NCBI GenBank assembly: GCA_934454435.1
Contig: CAKSGA010000033.1
Coordinates: forward strand, 1 to 21,786
Length of the DNA: 21,786 nucleotides
Direction of reading: 5' to 3'
Source: an uncultured Oscillospiraceae bacterium
Lineage (GTDB): Bacteria; Bacillota; Clostridia; Oscillospirales; Ruminococcaceae
The position numbers and the translations under genes were made by a program. Shown here piece after piece: positions 1 through 8,180 of this stretch (positions are counted from its first letter, which is position 1; the number at the start of each line of letters is the position of its first letter). The notes beneath the pieces are model-generated. The model had not been told where the DNA came from, ran no database searches, and saw nothing but the letters and a program-made list of their open reading frames with translations.

Positions 1-916
1 GGATAACTCCGTTGCCCACCGTGCCAAGGTAGGACTCCGGCTGCCACTTGTCCTGCTCCATCTCCTTATACTGCGCAAGATAGAAACTGTCACGGCTGGA
101 GTAGAAATACATCACCAGGTTCTCATAGTCCCCTGCGCTCTCACGGTAGTCAAGGCAGCCAATGACCTTGACGCCCCTGCTGTTGCAGTAATCCACCGTT
201 TCGCCGGAGGCTGTATAGCTTATAATGACATCGCACCCCTTTTTTATCAGGGCGTCCACGGCATTTTGTATCTCGCTATTATGGCGTGCCGCAGCATAGA
301 CGGTCTGCGCTGTGGAATAAACCAGCTGCGCACCCAGCTGGGCTGCGTCAGTCACCTGAACGGTATAGAGCATCGAGGGATCCACCACTATGCCTATCTT
401 CTCGCTGGTTGAGTTGTACGCAGCAGCCATTCCCGCAACGTACGCCGCCTGGTACACGCTCTCAGTGTATGCGAATATGTTCACGGAACGCATGCTGGAG
501 CCGTAGTCTATAAAGTTGATGTTCATGTAATCCTGGGAAACGGGGTTTATCACATGCGAAAACACCGGACTGCCGGACACGATATGCGTGCAGCCGTCCT
601 CAACGAGCAGCTTCACCGCCTTGTCAAAGTCGCCTACATTCACGTTGTCTATGTACTCGCTCTCAACGTTCGTGTACTCCTGGGCCGCTATTCGCTGCTG
701 GTTGCAGTCGTAGGCAAAGCTCTTTTCGTCAACGCTGCCGTTGTATATGAACCCCAGCTTTGCAACAGGCTGAACCTCCTGCGTTGCCTCCCCGGTGCCC
801 TCCGCCGTTCCCTCTGCCGTGCCTGAGCCCTCTGTGTCGCCGCACGCAGTCAGGGAAGTCAGCGCAATGGTCAGCGCAGCCGTACCTGCTATTATTTTCA
901 GCCAGTTTCTGTTCAT
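1..916 (-). CDS. BMP/PnrA-family solute-binding lipoprotein (truncated by window edge)
   Basis: Extracellular lipid-anchored binding protein of an ABC importer. Members of the BMP family (PnrA, TmpC, BmpA) usually bind purine nucleosides, but the ligand cannot be read here. The start at 916 follows GGAGGT at a 7-base spacing. The signal peptide has a hydrophobic core and ends in lipobox LTAC, giving lipidated Cys25. A Gly/Thr/Glu-rich linker follows, and then the periplasmic-binding fold begins at about residue 52 (KLGFIYNGSVDEKSF). The segment YVAGMAAAYNSTSEKIGIV near residues 157-175 resembles the family's typical 'AG.AAA......IG.V' hinge region. About 305 residues are visible and the C-terminus lies beyond base 1. 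Permease and ATPase genes, if linked, would be downstream outside the window. The gene is divergent from the foldase operon. Family assignment is confident; substrate is unknown. Confidence 0.87.
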   Translation of the reverse strand, partial: MNRNWLKIIAGTAALTIALTSLTACGDTEGSGTAEGTAEGTGEATQEVQPVAKLGFIYNGSVDEKSFAYDCNQQRIAAQEYTNVESEYIDNVNVGDFDKAVKLLVEDGCTHIVSGSPVFSHVINPVSQDYMNINFIDYGSSMRSVNIFAYTESVYQAAYVAGMAAAYNSTSEKIGIVVDPSMLYTVQVTDAAQLGAQLVYSTAQTVYAAARHNSEIQNAVDALIKKGCDVIISYTASGETVDYCNSRGVKVIGCLDYRESAGDYENLVMYFYSSRDSFYLAQYKEMEQDKWQPESYLGTVGNGVI

Positions 917-994
917 TTGTTATACCTCCGGTATATTTATCTCTTGAAAATACTTTCAGTTTCGATAATCAGCGCAAAATGCCTGTATAAAATC

Positions 995-1000
995 ATTATA
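995..1000 (-). promoter_or_regulatory. Extended -10 promoter for the BMP lipoprotein gene
   Basis: On the minus strand the sequence reads TATGGTATAAT, a consensus -10 hexamer with an upstream TG (extended -10). No good -35 is found at 16-18 bases. It would give a leader of roughly 70 bases before the start at 916. Confidence 0.55.
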
Positions 1001-1085
1001 CCATAATATCTGTAAAAAATCATCACTTTTCAGAAATATTTCACCGGAGATTTTGTTTTTTTATATTTATTTTTCCGCCGAGTTA

Positions 1086-1094
1086 TGCTATAAT
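1086..1094 (+). promoter_or_regulatory. Extended -10 promoter for the foldase-decarboxylase operon
   Basis: TGCTATAAT is a consensus -10 hexamer (1089-1094) with a TG extension at the right place. The region upstream is T-rich and gives only a poor -35. The leader before the ATG at 1144 would be about 45 bases and contains the ribosome binding site AAGGAAAGG. It lies about 90 bases from the divergent BMP promoter, so the two -10 elements face away from each other. Confidence 0.55.
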
Positions 1095-1143
1095 TGATAA
1101 TGGAGTAAAATGTGCCGGCTCCCCGGCAAGGAAAGGAAATACC

Positions 1144-2496
1144 ATGAACATCAGAAAACTACTGGCTGCATTTGCAGCGTCAACTATAATTCTCAGCTGT
1201 GGCTGTTCTATCCGCTCTTCTTCGGACGCAGCATGGGTGACAGGCTCCGTAAGCAACAAAAAGGACCTCACTGTTTCCGTTGAGGAGTTCAACAAGAGAT
1301 ACAAATTCTGGCTGTTCCAGCAGCAGATAGCTGACGACACCGCTGCTGAGGTCGCTGAGAAATGCGCAGAGCAGCGCAGCACCATAATAAACGAGCTTAT
1401 TGACGAAAAGATAATCCTCGACCAGGCTGAGAAGCGTGGGATAACCCTCACCGATGATGACCAGAACGAGATCGACGCCAACTACACCACCCTGATCGAC
1501 GGCTACATCGACAGCTGCAAGAGCTACGTCAATGCCGGCGAAAACGGCACCGGGGAAGTCACCGGGGACGACGCCATACTCCAGGCCGCCGGCGACTACT
1601 TCGACCAGAAGCTGACGGAATTCGGCATGACCCGGGACGATATCCTGATGTCCGCCCGCACCGACAAAATAAAGGCGAAGCTCCGTGAAGCCCTCGCCGC
1701 CGAGGACCCCGTCACCGAAGATGACGCCAAGGAAGAGTACGACATACTGGTACAGAACATTCAGGACATGTATGAGCAGGAACCCGCCTACTACGAGTCC
1801 TACTCCTACTACCAGATGTTCTGGCTGCCGGAGAACGCACGCATGATAAAGCATATCCTGCTGAAATTCGAGGACGCAGATTCCACGGAGATAAGCGTGC
1901 AGCGTTCCAACGGCGATGATGAAGCCACAGACGCAGCCCGGGAGTCCGCAGCCGAAAAGGTCATGCCCCAGGCTGAAGAGATCGTAGCGCAGCTTGACGC
2001 CGGCGCAGATTTTGACGATATGGTGAAGCAGTACTCCCAGGACTCCGGCAGCACTGCGGACGGCTTTGAGGGCTACCTTGTAGTTCCGAACGGCTCCATC
2101 TACTACAAGGAGTTCCAGCAGGGCGCATATGAACTCGAAAATATCGGCGACTACAAGATCGTTACCACCGACATAGGAGTTCATATCCTCCAGTACGCCT
2201 CCGACCCGGAGCTTGACGCAGAAACCACCGAAAAGATACTCACCGTTATCCTCGATGAGCTCCAGGACACCGCAGAAGAAACCGCCTACAACGAGGCTAT
2301 GGACCAGTGGCATGAGGAATACGGCTTCGGCATCGCATACTCCACCCTCAACATCACAGAGCCCGTGGCTACTGCAGAAAACACCGCTGACGCTTCCATC
2401 AGCTCCGCTGCAGAGAGCACAACGTCAGGCCCCGCAGCCGCTTCCACTGCTGAAATCGCCGCTTCTGCGACCGCTGACGCCTCCAACGCAGAATGA
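1144..2496 (+). CDS. PpiC/PrsA-like peptidyl-prolyl isomerase lipoprotein
   Basis: Predicted extracytoplasmic foldase anchored by a lipid. The N-terminal signal peptide ends in ILSC-GC, so Cys19 or Cys21 is the lipidated residue; a second nearby Cys makes the exact site uncertain. A SurA/PrsA-like N-terminal chaperone region (about 40-200, rich in Glu/Asp) precedes a parvulin domain at about 233-352. Both hallmark histidines are present, in RMIKHILL (H237) and GVHILQY (H347), with a conserved helical stretch EEIVAQLDAGADFDDMVKQY between them. The last 65 residues are an Ala/Ser/Thr-rich low-complexity tail. In the PrsA family such proteins help secreted proteins fold outside the membrane. The stop overlaps the next start by ATGA, so it is translationally coupled to a paralogue. 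Confidence 0.88.
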   Translation: MNIRKLLAAFAASTIILSCGCSIRSSSDAAWVTGSVSNKKDLTVSVEEFNKRYKFWLFQQQIADDTAAEVAEKCAEQRSTIINELIDEKIILDQAEKRGITLTDDDQNEIDANYTTLIDGYIDSCKSYVNAGENGTGEVTGDDAILQAAGDYFDQKLTEFGMTRDDILMSARTDKIKAKLREALAAEDPVTEDDAKEEYDILVQNIQDMYEQEPAYYESYSYYQMFWLPENARMIKHILLKFEDADSTEISVQRSNGDDEATDAARESAAEKVMPQAEEIVAQLDAGADFDDMVKQYSQDSGSTADGFEGYLVVPNGSIYYKEFQQGAYELENIGDYKIVTTDIGVHILQYASDPELDAETTEKILTVILDELQDTAEETAYNEAMDQWHEEYGFGIAYSTLNITEPVATAENTADASISSAAESTTSGPAAASTAEIAASATADASNAE

Positions 2497-3689
2497 GAAT
2501 GAAAAGGATCATCGCAGCCCTGGCCGTAATAGTCACACTGACGGGCTGCTCCATAAAGCCGGCGGAGAGCTCCGGGACGTCCCGGGAAAGCCAGGTGCAG
2601 ACGAATATCGCAGCCGCCCCTGCCAACGGCGATGAGAGCATGACAATAACCCGGGAGGACTACCTCGGGGAGTACCTCTACTACATTGCAAGGAACGGCT
2701 ACACCACCGATACCGATGAGCAGACCCTCAAAGAAGCCCGGGAGCAGGTCATAAACAGCCTGATAGAAGAGCGCATTATCCGTGCGGAATTCGCAGACAG
2801 CGGGCTCACCATCTCCGACAGCGACCGGGAGAACATCGAACAGAATGTGGACGCCGGTATCGCTTCCATGAAAGAAAGCATGATGAGCGCTGCCGCTGAG
2901 GCGGACAGTTCCGTTTCTGAGGACGAGCTCAGCTCCCTCGCTGAGGAACAGTACCAGCAGATACTGGACACCTGCGGGATAACCCGGGACACGTTCTACC
3001 GCTGGCAGGAAACGCTGTTCATGAAGCAGCAGCTGGCACTCACTCTTGACGGTGCCGAGGTTTCTGACGAGGAGCTGAATTCACAGCTCCAGGCCCTCAT
3101 TGCCGCAGCAAAGGCAGGCTATGAGCAGGACCCCGCCTCCTACAACGGGCAGGATTACGCCGGCGTGTGGATACCCGAGGGTTCACGGTACATTCAGGCG
3201 CTGCTGATAAGCTTCGACTATGACACCTACTCGCAGATAGTTTCCCTGCGCTCCGCCGGGAACAACGACGAGGCAGACGCCCTGCGGGAGCAGAGCCTGT
3301 CAGGTCTTGAAGAGCGCTATGAAGAGATAATGTCGAAGATAGTCGCCGGGGAGGATTTCGCACAGCTCATGGCTGAGCACAACGAGGACGAGGGAAACCT
3401 CACCCTGCTTGTGACCCCCGGAACGGAGATATTCGGCAAGGATATCCTGGAATGCGCCATGGGCATAGGCTCCATCGGCGGGACCGACACCGCCGTGACC
3501 GACTACGGCTACTACATCCTCCGCTACCGTGAGGACGCCGTTATCACTGACGAAACGCTCAGCACCACCACCGAGAACCTGCGCAGCTATCTTCTCGGCA
3601 CGAAATGCAGCGACCTCATGACCGAACAGCTCGGGAAATGGAAAGCCGAGTACAATTACACCATTAATTACGACCAATTAAGTATCTGA
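2493..3689 (+). CDS. PpiC-like foldase lipoprotein paralogue lacking parvulin active-site histidines
   Basis: Second foldase-type lipoprotein, with signal peptide and lipobox LTGC (Cys19). Translation starts in the ATGA overlap at 2493 or at a second Met at 2499. Its architecture copies the upstream gene: acidic helical N-terminal region, the 'GITRDTFYR' segment matching 'GMTRDDILM' upstream, then a parvulin-like region at about 231-346. Aligning the two by eye, H237 of the first protein is Ala236 here (RYIQALLI), and H347 is Tyr341 (GYYILRY). The isomerase site therefore looks dead, while the chaperone-like helical part is retained. It lacks the Ala-rich C-terminal tail. It probably acts as a partner or substrate-holding chaperone. 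The paralogy is seen in the sequence; the role is inferred. Confidence 0.8.
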   Translation: MRMKRIIAALAVIVTLTGCSIKPAESSGTSRESQVQTNIAAAPANGDESMTITREDYLGEYLYYIARNGYTTDTDEQTLKEAREQVINSLIEERIIRAEFADSGLTISDSDRENIEQNVDAGIASMKESMMSAAAEADSSVSEDELSSLAEEQYQQILDTCGITRDTFYRWQETLFMKQQLALTLDGAEVSDEELNSQLQALIAAAKAGYEQDPASYNGQDYAGVWIPEGSRYIQALLISFDYDTYSQIVSLRSAGNNDEADALREQSLSGLEERYEEIMSKIVAGEDFAQLMAEHNEDEGNLTLLVTPGTEIFGKDILECAMGIGSIGGTDTAVTDYGYYILRYREDAVITDETLSTTTENLRSYLLGTKCSDLMTEQLGKWKAEYNYTINYDQLSI

Positions 3690-3703
3690 TACCGGAGAAC
3701 AAA

Positions 3704-4993
3704 ATGAAAACACCGATTTCTGATTTCCTTGACGACTACAGCAAAAAGGACATGCTGCGCCTGCACATGCCGGGTCACAACGGCGAATCCCCCCGGGACA
3801 TCACCGAGATAGCCGGCGCCGACAGCCTTTATGAAACCGACAGCTCCGGCGGCGTCATAGCCCAGAGCGAAGCCATCGCCGCAAGACTGTTCGGAGCGGA
3901 GCGCACCTGCTATTCCGCCGGGGGAAGCACCCTGGCGATACAGACCGCCCTCGCACTGCTCAAGGCAAAGGGCTGCAACAAGATAGCCGCCGGCAGGTGC
4001 TCCCACAGGAGCCTTGTTTCCGCTGCGGCCCTGCTGGATCTCGACATGATCTGGCTCTACCCCGGGGAATATCCCACCGCAAATGTGGACTGCTCCAGAC
4101 AGGCGCTTTCCGGGGCTGACGCCCTGTTCCTGACCAATGTGGACTACTACGGCGGCACCTGCCACGTTCCGGAGGACCCCGGTATACCAGTGGTATGCGA
4201 CAATGCTCATGGCGCATATCTCCGTTTCGTGAGCAAGGCGGCGTTCGGGCAGGAATACCTGCACCCGATGGAATTCAGCTTCCCTGTCATCTCTGCGGAG
4301 TCGGCGCACAAGACCCTCCCCACGCTTACCGGGGCGGCGTACCTCCACTTCTCAAAGGGTACTGACTTCTCCCGGGCAAAGGAGATGGCGGCGCTCTTCG
4401 GAAGCTCAAGCCCCTCCTATCTGATACTCGACAGCCTGGACAAGTTCAACGACCGCATAGCCTCCGACCCGGACTGCGTGAACCGTGCCTGTGCCAGCGT
4501 TTCCCGCCTGAAAAAAGACCTTGCTGCATTCGGCTTCACACTCAGGAACAGCGACCATCTCCGCATAACCCTCAACGCCCGTGCCTGGGGCTGGCGTGGG
4601 TTCGACATGGCGGCCCAGCTCCGTGCGAGGGGCGTGGAATGCGAGATGGCGGACGAAAACTACATAGTTCTTCTGTTCTCTGCGATAACCACCCCAGATG
4701 ACTGCCAGCGTGCGTTCACGGCGCTGACGCTTATCTCCCGCAGGGCTCCGGCTCCGCTTATGGTCTACCCTGTCGTAAGGCCGAAAAAGGAGCTTTCTAT
4801 AAGGGAAGCCGTGTTCTCGCCGCAGCGGACGGTTCCGCTTGAAAATGCAGTGGGAGAGGTCTGCGGCGGGATCCAGTCCCCCTGCCCTCCCTGCATTCCC
4901 GTGGTCATGCCCGGCGAGCGCATTGACGAACAGACGGCGCAGGCCCTGCGCATGTACGGCGTCAGGAGCATTTCAGTTATCCACCGCCACTGA
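3704..4993 (+). CDS. Orn/Lys/Arg decarboxylase family PLP-dependent enzyme
   Basis: Cytosolic fold-type I PLP enzyme of the SpeA/YaaO group, which decarboxylates arginine, lysine or ornithine to polyamines. Family signatures are clear: HMPGHN at 21-26, a Gly/Ser cofactor-binding segment (SAGGSTLAIQTALALL), the PLP-ring Asp in DNAHGAY (D166-H169), and the Schiff-base lysine in SAHKTLPTLTG (K203). At 429 residues it is somewhat shorter than many relatives of about 480, but no core motif is missing. The start follows GGAGA with good spacing, 14 bases after the second foldase gene, so it is likely the third gene of that operon. Its last 21 bases overlap the 3' end of the opposing PH-domain gene. 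The substrate cannot be assigned. Confidence 0.88.
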   Translation: MKTPISDFLDDYSKKDMLRLHMPGHNGESPRDITEIAGADSLYETDSSGGVIAQSEAIAARLFGAERTCYSAGGSTLAIQTALALLKAKGCNKIAAGRCSHRSLVSAAALLDLDMIWLYPGEYPTANVDCSRQALSGADALFLTNVDYYGGTCHVPEDPGIPVVCDNAHGAYLRFVSKAAFGQEYLHPMEFSFPVISAESAHKTLPTLTGAAYLHFSKGTDFSRAKEMAALFGSSSPSYLILDSLDKFNDRIASDPDCVNRACASVSRLKKDLAAFGFTLRNSDHLRITLNARAWGWRGFDMAAQLRARGVECEMADENYIVLLFSAITTPDDCQRAFTALTLISRRAPAPLMVYPVVRPKKELSIREAVFSPQRTVPLENAVGEVCGGIQSPCPPCIPVVMPGERIDEQTAQALRMYGVRSISVIHRH

Positions 4994-6187
4994 CCCGAAC
5001 CTTCCCCTGACCGCCGTAAATGGGACGTTCCGCAGTCGCAGGCGGGCTCTACCGGCAATGGCGAGGGTAACATCACACATGCCGGAAAACCTCTGGAACG
5101 GGTTTCTGCTGATGTCTGTCATGATCGTCTTTCCCGAGGGGACCGCAACTGTATAGAGCCGTGCTCCCCTGCGGAACGCTATTCCGGAGGTCCCGCCGCT
5201 GCGGGATATCCGGCTCAGCCGCATGTAGACGGCGTAGGCTCCTGCAAACCACAGGCTTATCGCAGCACCGCTCCACAGCACTGACTGTATAAGGTCCGCT
5301 GCAATGGGCTCGGCGATGAAAGTAAGCAGCAGTGCGGCGGAGAACACACCCAGCCAGCCCAGCGGAGCAGCACAGTGTCCGAACATCGCCGACCAGGGCG
5401 GTTTTATCTGCGGCTCCGGCGGCTTTACTCCGCACAGCTTCGTCAGAATGCGGTCGGCGGTGCGGCGGGATACAGGCGGGAATATCATCACGCCATGGGC
5501 GTACAGCGGCGCAGCCCTCAGCAGCAGTGTCGTGAGCGTGTCGCAGCGCACCACGGAAGTCAGGTTATTCCGGACTATCCTGCACTCATATAATGTGAAC
5601 ACCCCACGGCGCACCGTAATATATCCGCCCTCGCAGGAAATGCGGGTGCGGAGCATTCCCAGCGCCTTGTGAAAAAATCTCAGCAGCCAGGCAGCAACTA
5701 TGAATACCCCGGCGAACGCCGTGACCCTCGGCACTGCGATATGAAGCGCCCCCATCAGGCGGGACACCTCATCGGCGGCGCCGAGCAGTATCGACATTAT
5801 TCCCCCGAAGCTCTCATCACCGAACACGTTTCCGGTACGGTTGAGCAGCAGCCAGAAAGATATCACTCCGCTCAGCGCCCGGGTATCAACGAACGCCCCG
5901 GCGACCGCCTGCAGCGGTTCAGAGTGCACGGAAACGCCGTCATAGTCCGGCAGGAACGGCAGGTGCTCCCAGGAGCGCATATAAAACCACACGCCGCCGG
6001 AAAGGGTGCTTATCTCCACCCGTTTTCCGTGCAGGATACGCAGCAGAACCGTGCGGCGTATTTCTATCTTTGTGACCGCCTCAAGGGGTATCTCGCTGCG
6101 GCGGCGCAGGATAAGTCCCCGTGAAACGCATATGCACCGGGGGGCAAGCTCCAGCCTGACAAATATACGGCGGAGCAGAAAGTACAT
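4973..6187 (-). CDS. YdbT-like membrane protein with three bacterial PH (bPH2) domains
   Basis: Membrane protein resembling the YdbT/YdbS group of bPH2 (PF03703) proteins, whose exact role is unsettled. Three PH-like segments are visible at about 14-80 (CVSRGLILRRRSEIPLEAVTKIEI), 178-250 (ISCEGGYITVRRGVFTLYECRI) and 332-402 (TSGIAFRRGARLYTVAVP). Each has the family's pattern of a basic strand followed by an aromatic or proline turn. Hydrophobic segments lie at about 156-172, 274-292 and 299-322. Relatives usually have membrane segments before the first PH domain; here it begins almost at the N-terminus. The ATG at 6187 lacks a good ribosome binding site, whereas AAAGGGG at about 6207-6213 is ideally spaced for a CTG or ATT codon at 6197-6202, so the start is uncertain. 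It converges on and overlaps the decarboxylase gene and is divergent from glmU. Confidence 0.75.
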   Translation of the reverse strand: MYFLLRRIFVRLELAPRCICVSRGLILRRRSEIPLEAVTKIEIRRTVLLRILHGKRVEISTLSGGVWFYMRSWEHLPFLPDYDGVSVHSEPLQAVAGAFVDTRALSGVISFWLLLNRTGNVFGDESFGGIMSILLGAADEVSRLMGALHIAVPRVTAFAGVFIVAAWLLRFFHKALGMLRTRISCEGGYITVRRGVFTLYECRIVRNNLTSVVRCDTLTTLLLRAAPLYAHGVMIFPPVSRRTADRILTKLCGVKPPEPQIKPPWSAMFGHCAAPLGWLGVFSAALLLTFIAEPIAADLIQSVLWSGAAISLWFAGAYAVYMRLSRISRSGGTSGIAFRRGARLYTVAVPSGKTIMTDISRNPFQRFSGMCDVTLAIAGRARLRLRNVPFTAVRGRFGSVAVDN

Positions 6188-6259
6188 CAGAAATTCCAGA
6201 ATATCACCCCTTTCCGGGGATAAATACAGGGCGAATGCCCGAAAAAAGGAGCTATTTTG

Positions 6260-7624
6260 ATGAAAACAGCATGTATAATTCTCGCAGGCGGCGCTGGAAA
6301 GCGCATGAAGTCCGAGCGTCCCAAGGTGCTAGCAGAGGTGCTCTGCAAGCCAATGCTCGGCTGGGTGCTGGACGCTGCTGAAAAATTCGGGTTCGACGAG
6401 ATCTCTGTCGTCACAGGTTTCGGTGCTGAGCTCACCGGAAGGTACATTAATTCCCGCAGCGGGAAGGTCACGGTATGCCACCAGGCAGAGCAGAAGGGCA
6501 CCGGGGACGCCGTGCGCTCTGCGGAGGAGGTCATTCAGCGCTGTGACGCCGTGTGCGTGCTCAACGGCGACGCCCCGTTCATCGATGCAGAAACGCTGCG
6601 TGCTTCGCTGGAGCTCCACACAGGCTCTGGCAGCGAGGTAACGGTCATTACAGCCGAGATAGACGAACCCCGGGGCTATGGCAGAGTGATACGGGAAAAC
6701 GGCGAATTCACCGCCATACGTGAACAAAAGGATTGTTCCCCGGAAGAAGCGGAAATATGCGAGGTCAACAGCGGCGCATACTGGTTCAGCGCAAAGAAGC
6801 TGCTTGAGACCCTCCCGAAGCTCTCCACCAACAACGCCGCCGGTGAATACTACATCACCGACTGCGTGGAGCTCATGCAGAAAAGGACAGCATACAAGTC
6901 CGCAAACCCGGATATCGTGCTGGGCGCAAACACCCGTGCCGCTCTTCTGGAGCTCAACCAGCTCGCAAGGCTGAGAAAGCTCTGTCAGCTCATGGAGGAG
7001 GGCGTCAGCTTTATAACCAAGGACGGCATAATCATCGGCTCTGACGTCACCATCGGATGCGACACGACCATTCTCCCGAACACTGTAATTCTCGGCAATA
7101 CCATGATAGGAAAGGGCTGCACCATCGGCGCAAACTCCCACATAGAAAACTGCACCATCGGCAACAACGTTCAGCTCAACAATGTTCAGGCGTACGACTC
7201 CGTTGTGGAGAACAATGTAAAAATAGGACCCTTTGCGCAGCTCCGCCCGGGTACTACTATCCGTGATGGCGTGAAGATAGGCGATTTCGTGGAGATAAAG
7301 AACAGCGACATCGGCGTGAACACCGCAGTGGCTCACCTGACCTATGTCGGCGACAGCGATGTCGGCAGGGGCGTGAACTTCGGCTGCGGCTGCGTAACTG
7401 CGAACTACGACGGCATAAACAAGTTCCGCACGAAGATAGGCGACCATGCGTTCATCGGCTGCAACACCAACCTTATCGCTCCGGTTGAGGTCGGCGAAAA
7501 TGCCACCACCGCCGCAGGCTCGACAGTCACAAAGAACGTCCCCGCAAACTCCCTCGCCGTAGAGCGTGGTCAGATGAGAGTTATAGAGAACTGGGGCAAG
7601 AACGCCCTGCGCAAGAAGAAATGA
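6260..7624 (+). CDS. glmU: Bifunctional GlmU (GlcNAc-1-P uridyltransferase / GlcN-1-P acetyltransferase)
   Basis: Cytosolic enzyme making UDP-GlcNAc from glucosamine-1-phosphate, acetyl-CoA and UTP, the precursor of peptidoglycan and wall polymers. The N-terminal pyrophosphorylase domain begins with the nucleotide-binding motif LAGGAGKRMKSERPKVL and contains QKGTGDAV and VLNGDAPF. The C-terminal half is a left-handed beta-helix of hexapeptide repeats (IGSDVTIGCDTTILPNTVI onward). It ends with the acetyltransferase signatures RPGT and HLTYVGD, where H359 matches the catalytic histidine, and GCGCVTANYDG. Length is 454 residues, close to the usual 450-460. The ATG at 6260 is preferred over an in-frame TTG at 6257 because AAAAGGAG at 6244-6251 is spaced 8 bases from it. 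It forms an operon with the next gene, 7 bases downstream. Confidence 0.97.
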   Translation: MKTACIILAGGAGKRMKSERPKVLAEVLCKPMLGWVLDAAEKFGFDEISVVTGFGAELTGRYINSRSGKVTVCHQAEQKGTGDAVRSAEEVIQRCDAVCVLNGDAPFIDAETLRASLELHTGSGSEVTVITAEIDEPRGYGRVIRENGEFTAIREQKDCSPEEAEICEVNSGAYWFSAKKLLETLPKLSTNNAAGEYYITDCVELMQKRTAYKSANPDIVLGANTRAALLELNQLARLRKLCQLMEEGVSFITKDGIIIGSDVTIGCDTTILPNTVILGNTMIGKGCTIGANSHIENCTIGNNVQLNNVQAYDSVVENNVKIGPFAQLRPGTTIRDGVKIGDFVEIKNSDIGVNTAVAHLTYVGDSDVGRGVNFGCGCVTANYDGINKFRTKIGDHAFIGCNTNLIAPVEVGENATTAAGSTVTKNVPANSLAVERGQMRVIENWGKNALRKKK

Positions 7625-7631
7625 GGTAATT

Positions 7632-8153
7632 ATGAAAGCTCTGGTCGTAGTAGATTATCAGGTGGATTTCGTGAACGGCTCGCTGGGGTTCCCCGGGGCG
7701 GAGAAACTGGAGCCGGTAATTCTCAGCAAGATAGAGGAATGCCGCAGAAGCGGCGGTCAGGTGATATTCACGCTGGACACCCACGCTGAGAACTACCTCA
7801 GCACCGCCGAGGGCAGGAAGCTCCCCATTCCCCACTGCATTAAGGGAACGCCGGGTCACGCACTCTATGGTAAAGTCGCAAGGGCAGTCGGGCAGGATGA
7901 TATCGTTATCGAGAAGCCGGCATTCGGTTCGCTGGAGCTCGCTGACCTGCTGAAAAGGCTCTCCCCGGAAGAAGTGGAGCTATGCGGCCTGGTGACGGAC
8001 ATCTGCGTTATCTCCAATGCGATAATTGCGAAAGCGGCGCTCCCGGAAAGCCGGGTCTGTGTTGACCCCGCCGCCTGCGCAGCCGCCGACCCCGAGGCTC
8101 ACAAGCGTGCCCTGAAAGTCATGGCAGGCGTGCAGATAGATGTGTTCGTATAA
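7632..8153 (+). CDS. Nicotinamidase/isochorismatase-like cysteine hydrolase
   Basis: Small cytosolic hydrolase of the isochorismatase superfamily. The catalytic triad is visible as D8 (VVVDYQVDF), K95 (IEKPAFGS) and C125 (VTDICVISNA). The metal-binding pattern DTHAENY (D49, H51) plus H68 favours a PncA-type nicotinamidase, which turns nicotinamide into nicotinate for NAD salvage, over true isochorismatases that lack the metal site. Length is 173 residues, typical for the compact members. The ATG has a modest GAGGT ribosome binding site that overlaps the glmU stop, so it is read from the glmU transcript. No transporter or NAD gene is adjacent. The hydrolase family is secure; the substrate nicotinamide is likely but not proven. 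Confidence 0.88.
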   Translation: MKALVVVDYQVDFVNGSLGFPGAEKLEPVILSKIEECRRSGGQVIFTLDTHAENYLSTAEGRKLPIPHCIKGTPGHALYGKVARAVGQDDIVIEKPAFGSLELADLLKRLSPEEVELCGLVTDICVISNAIIAKAALPESRVCVDPAACAAADPEAHKRALKVMAGVQIDVFV

Positions 8154-8180
8154 GTTACCTGCCTGAAACATCAGATATGC

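Noticed and set aside
1180..2313. Long open frame (377 codons) on the minus strand opposite the first foldase gene
   Set aside because: It is antisense to a gene with a clear signal peptide and parvulin domain, has no ribosome binding site, and its product is a low-complexity Val/Gly/Leu mix typical of a GC-rich shadow frame.
6221..6241. Small hairpins (CCCC/GGGG and GGGC/GCCC) upstream of glmU as a riboswitch or glmS-like element
   Set aside because: The gap between the divergent genes is only about 70 bases and the stems are 4 bases long; too small for a known riboswitch.
6329..7447. Open frame of 372 codons on the minus strand opposite glmU
   Set aside because: Antisense shadow of an unmistakable GlmU; the translation shows no family motif.
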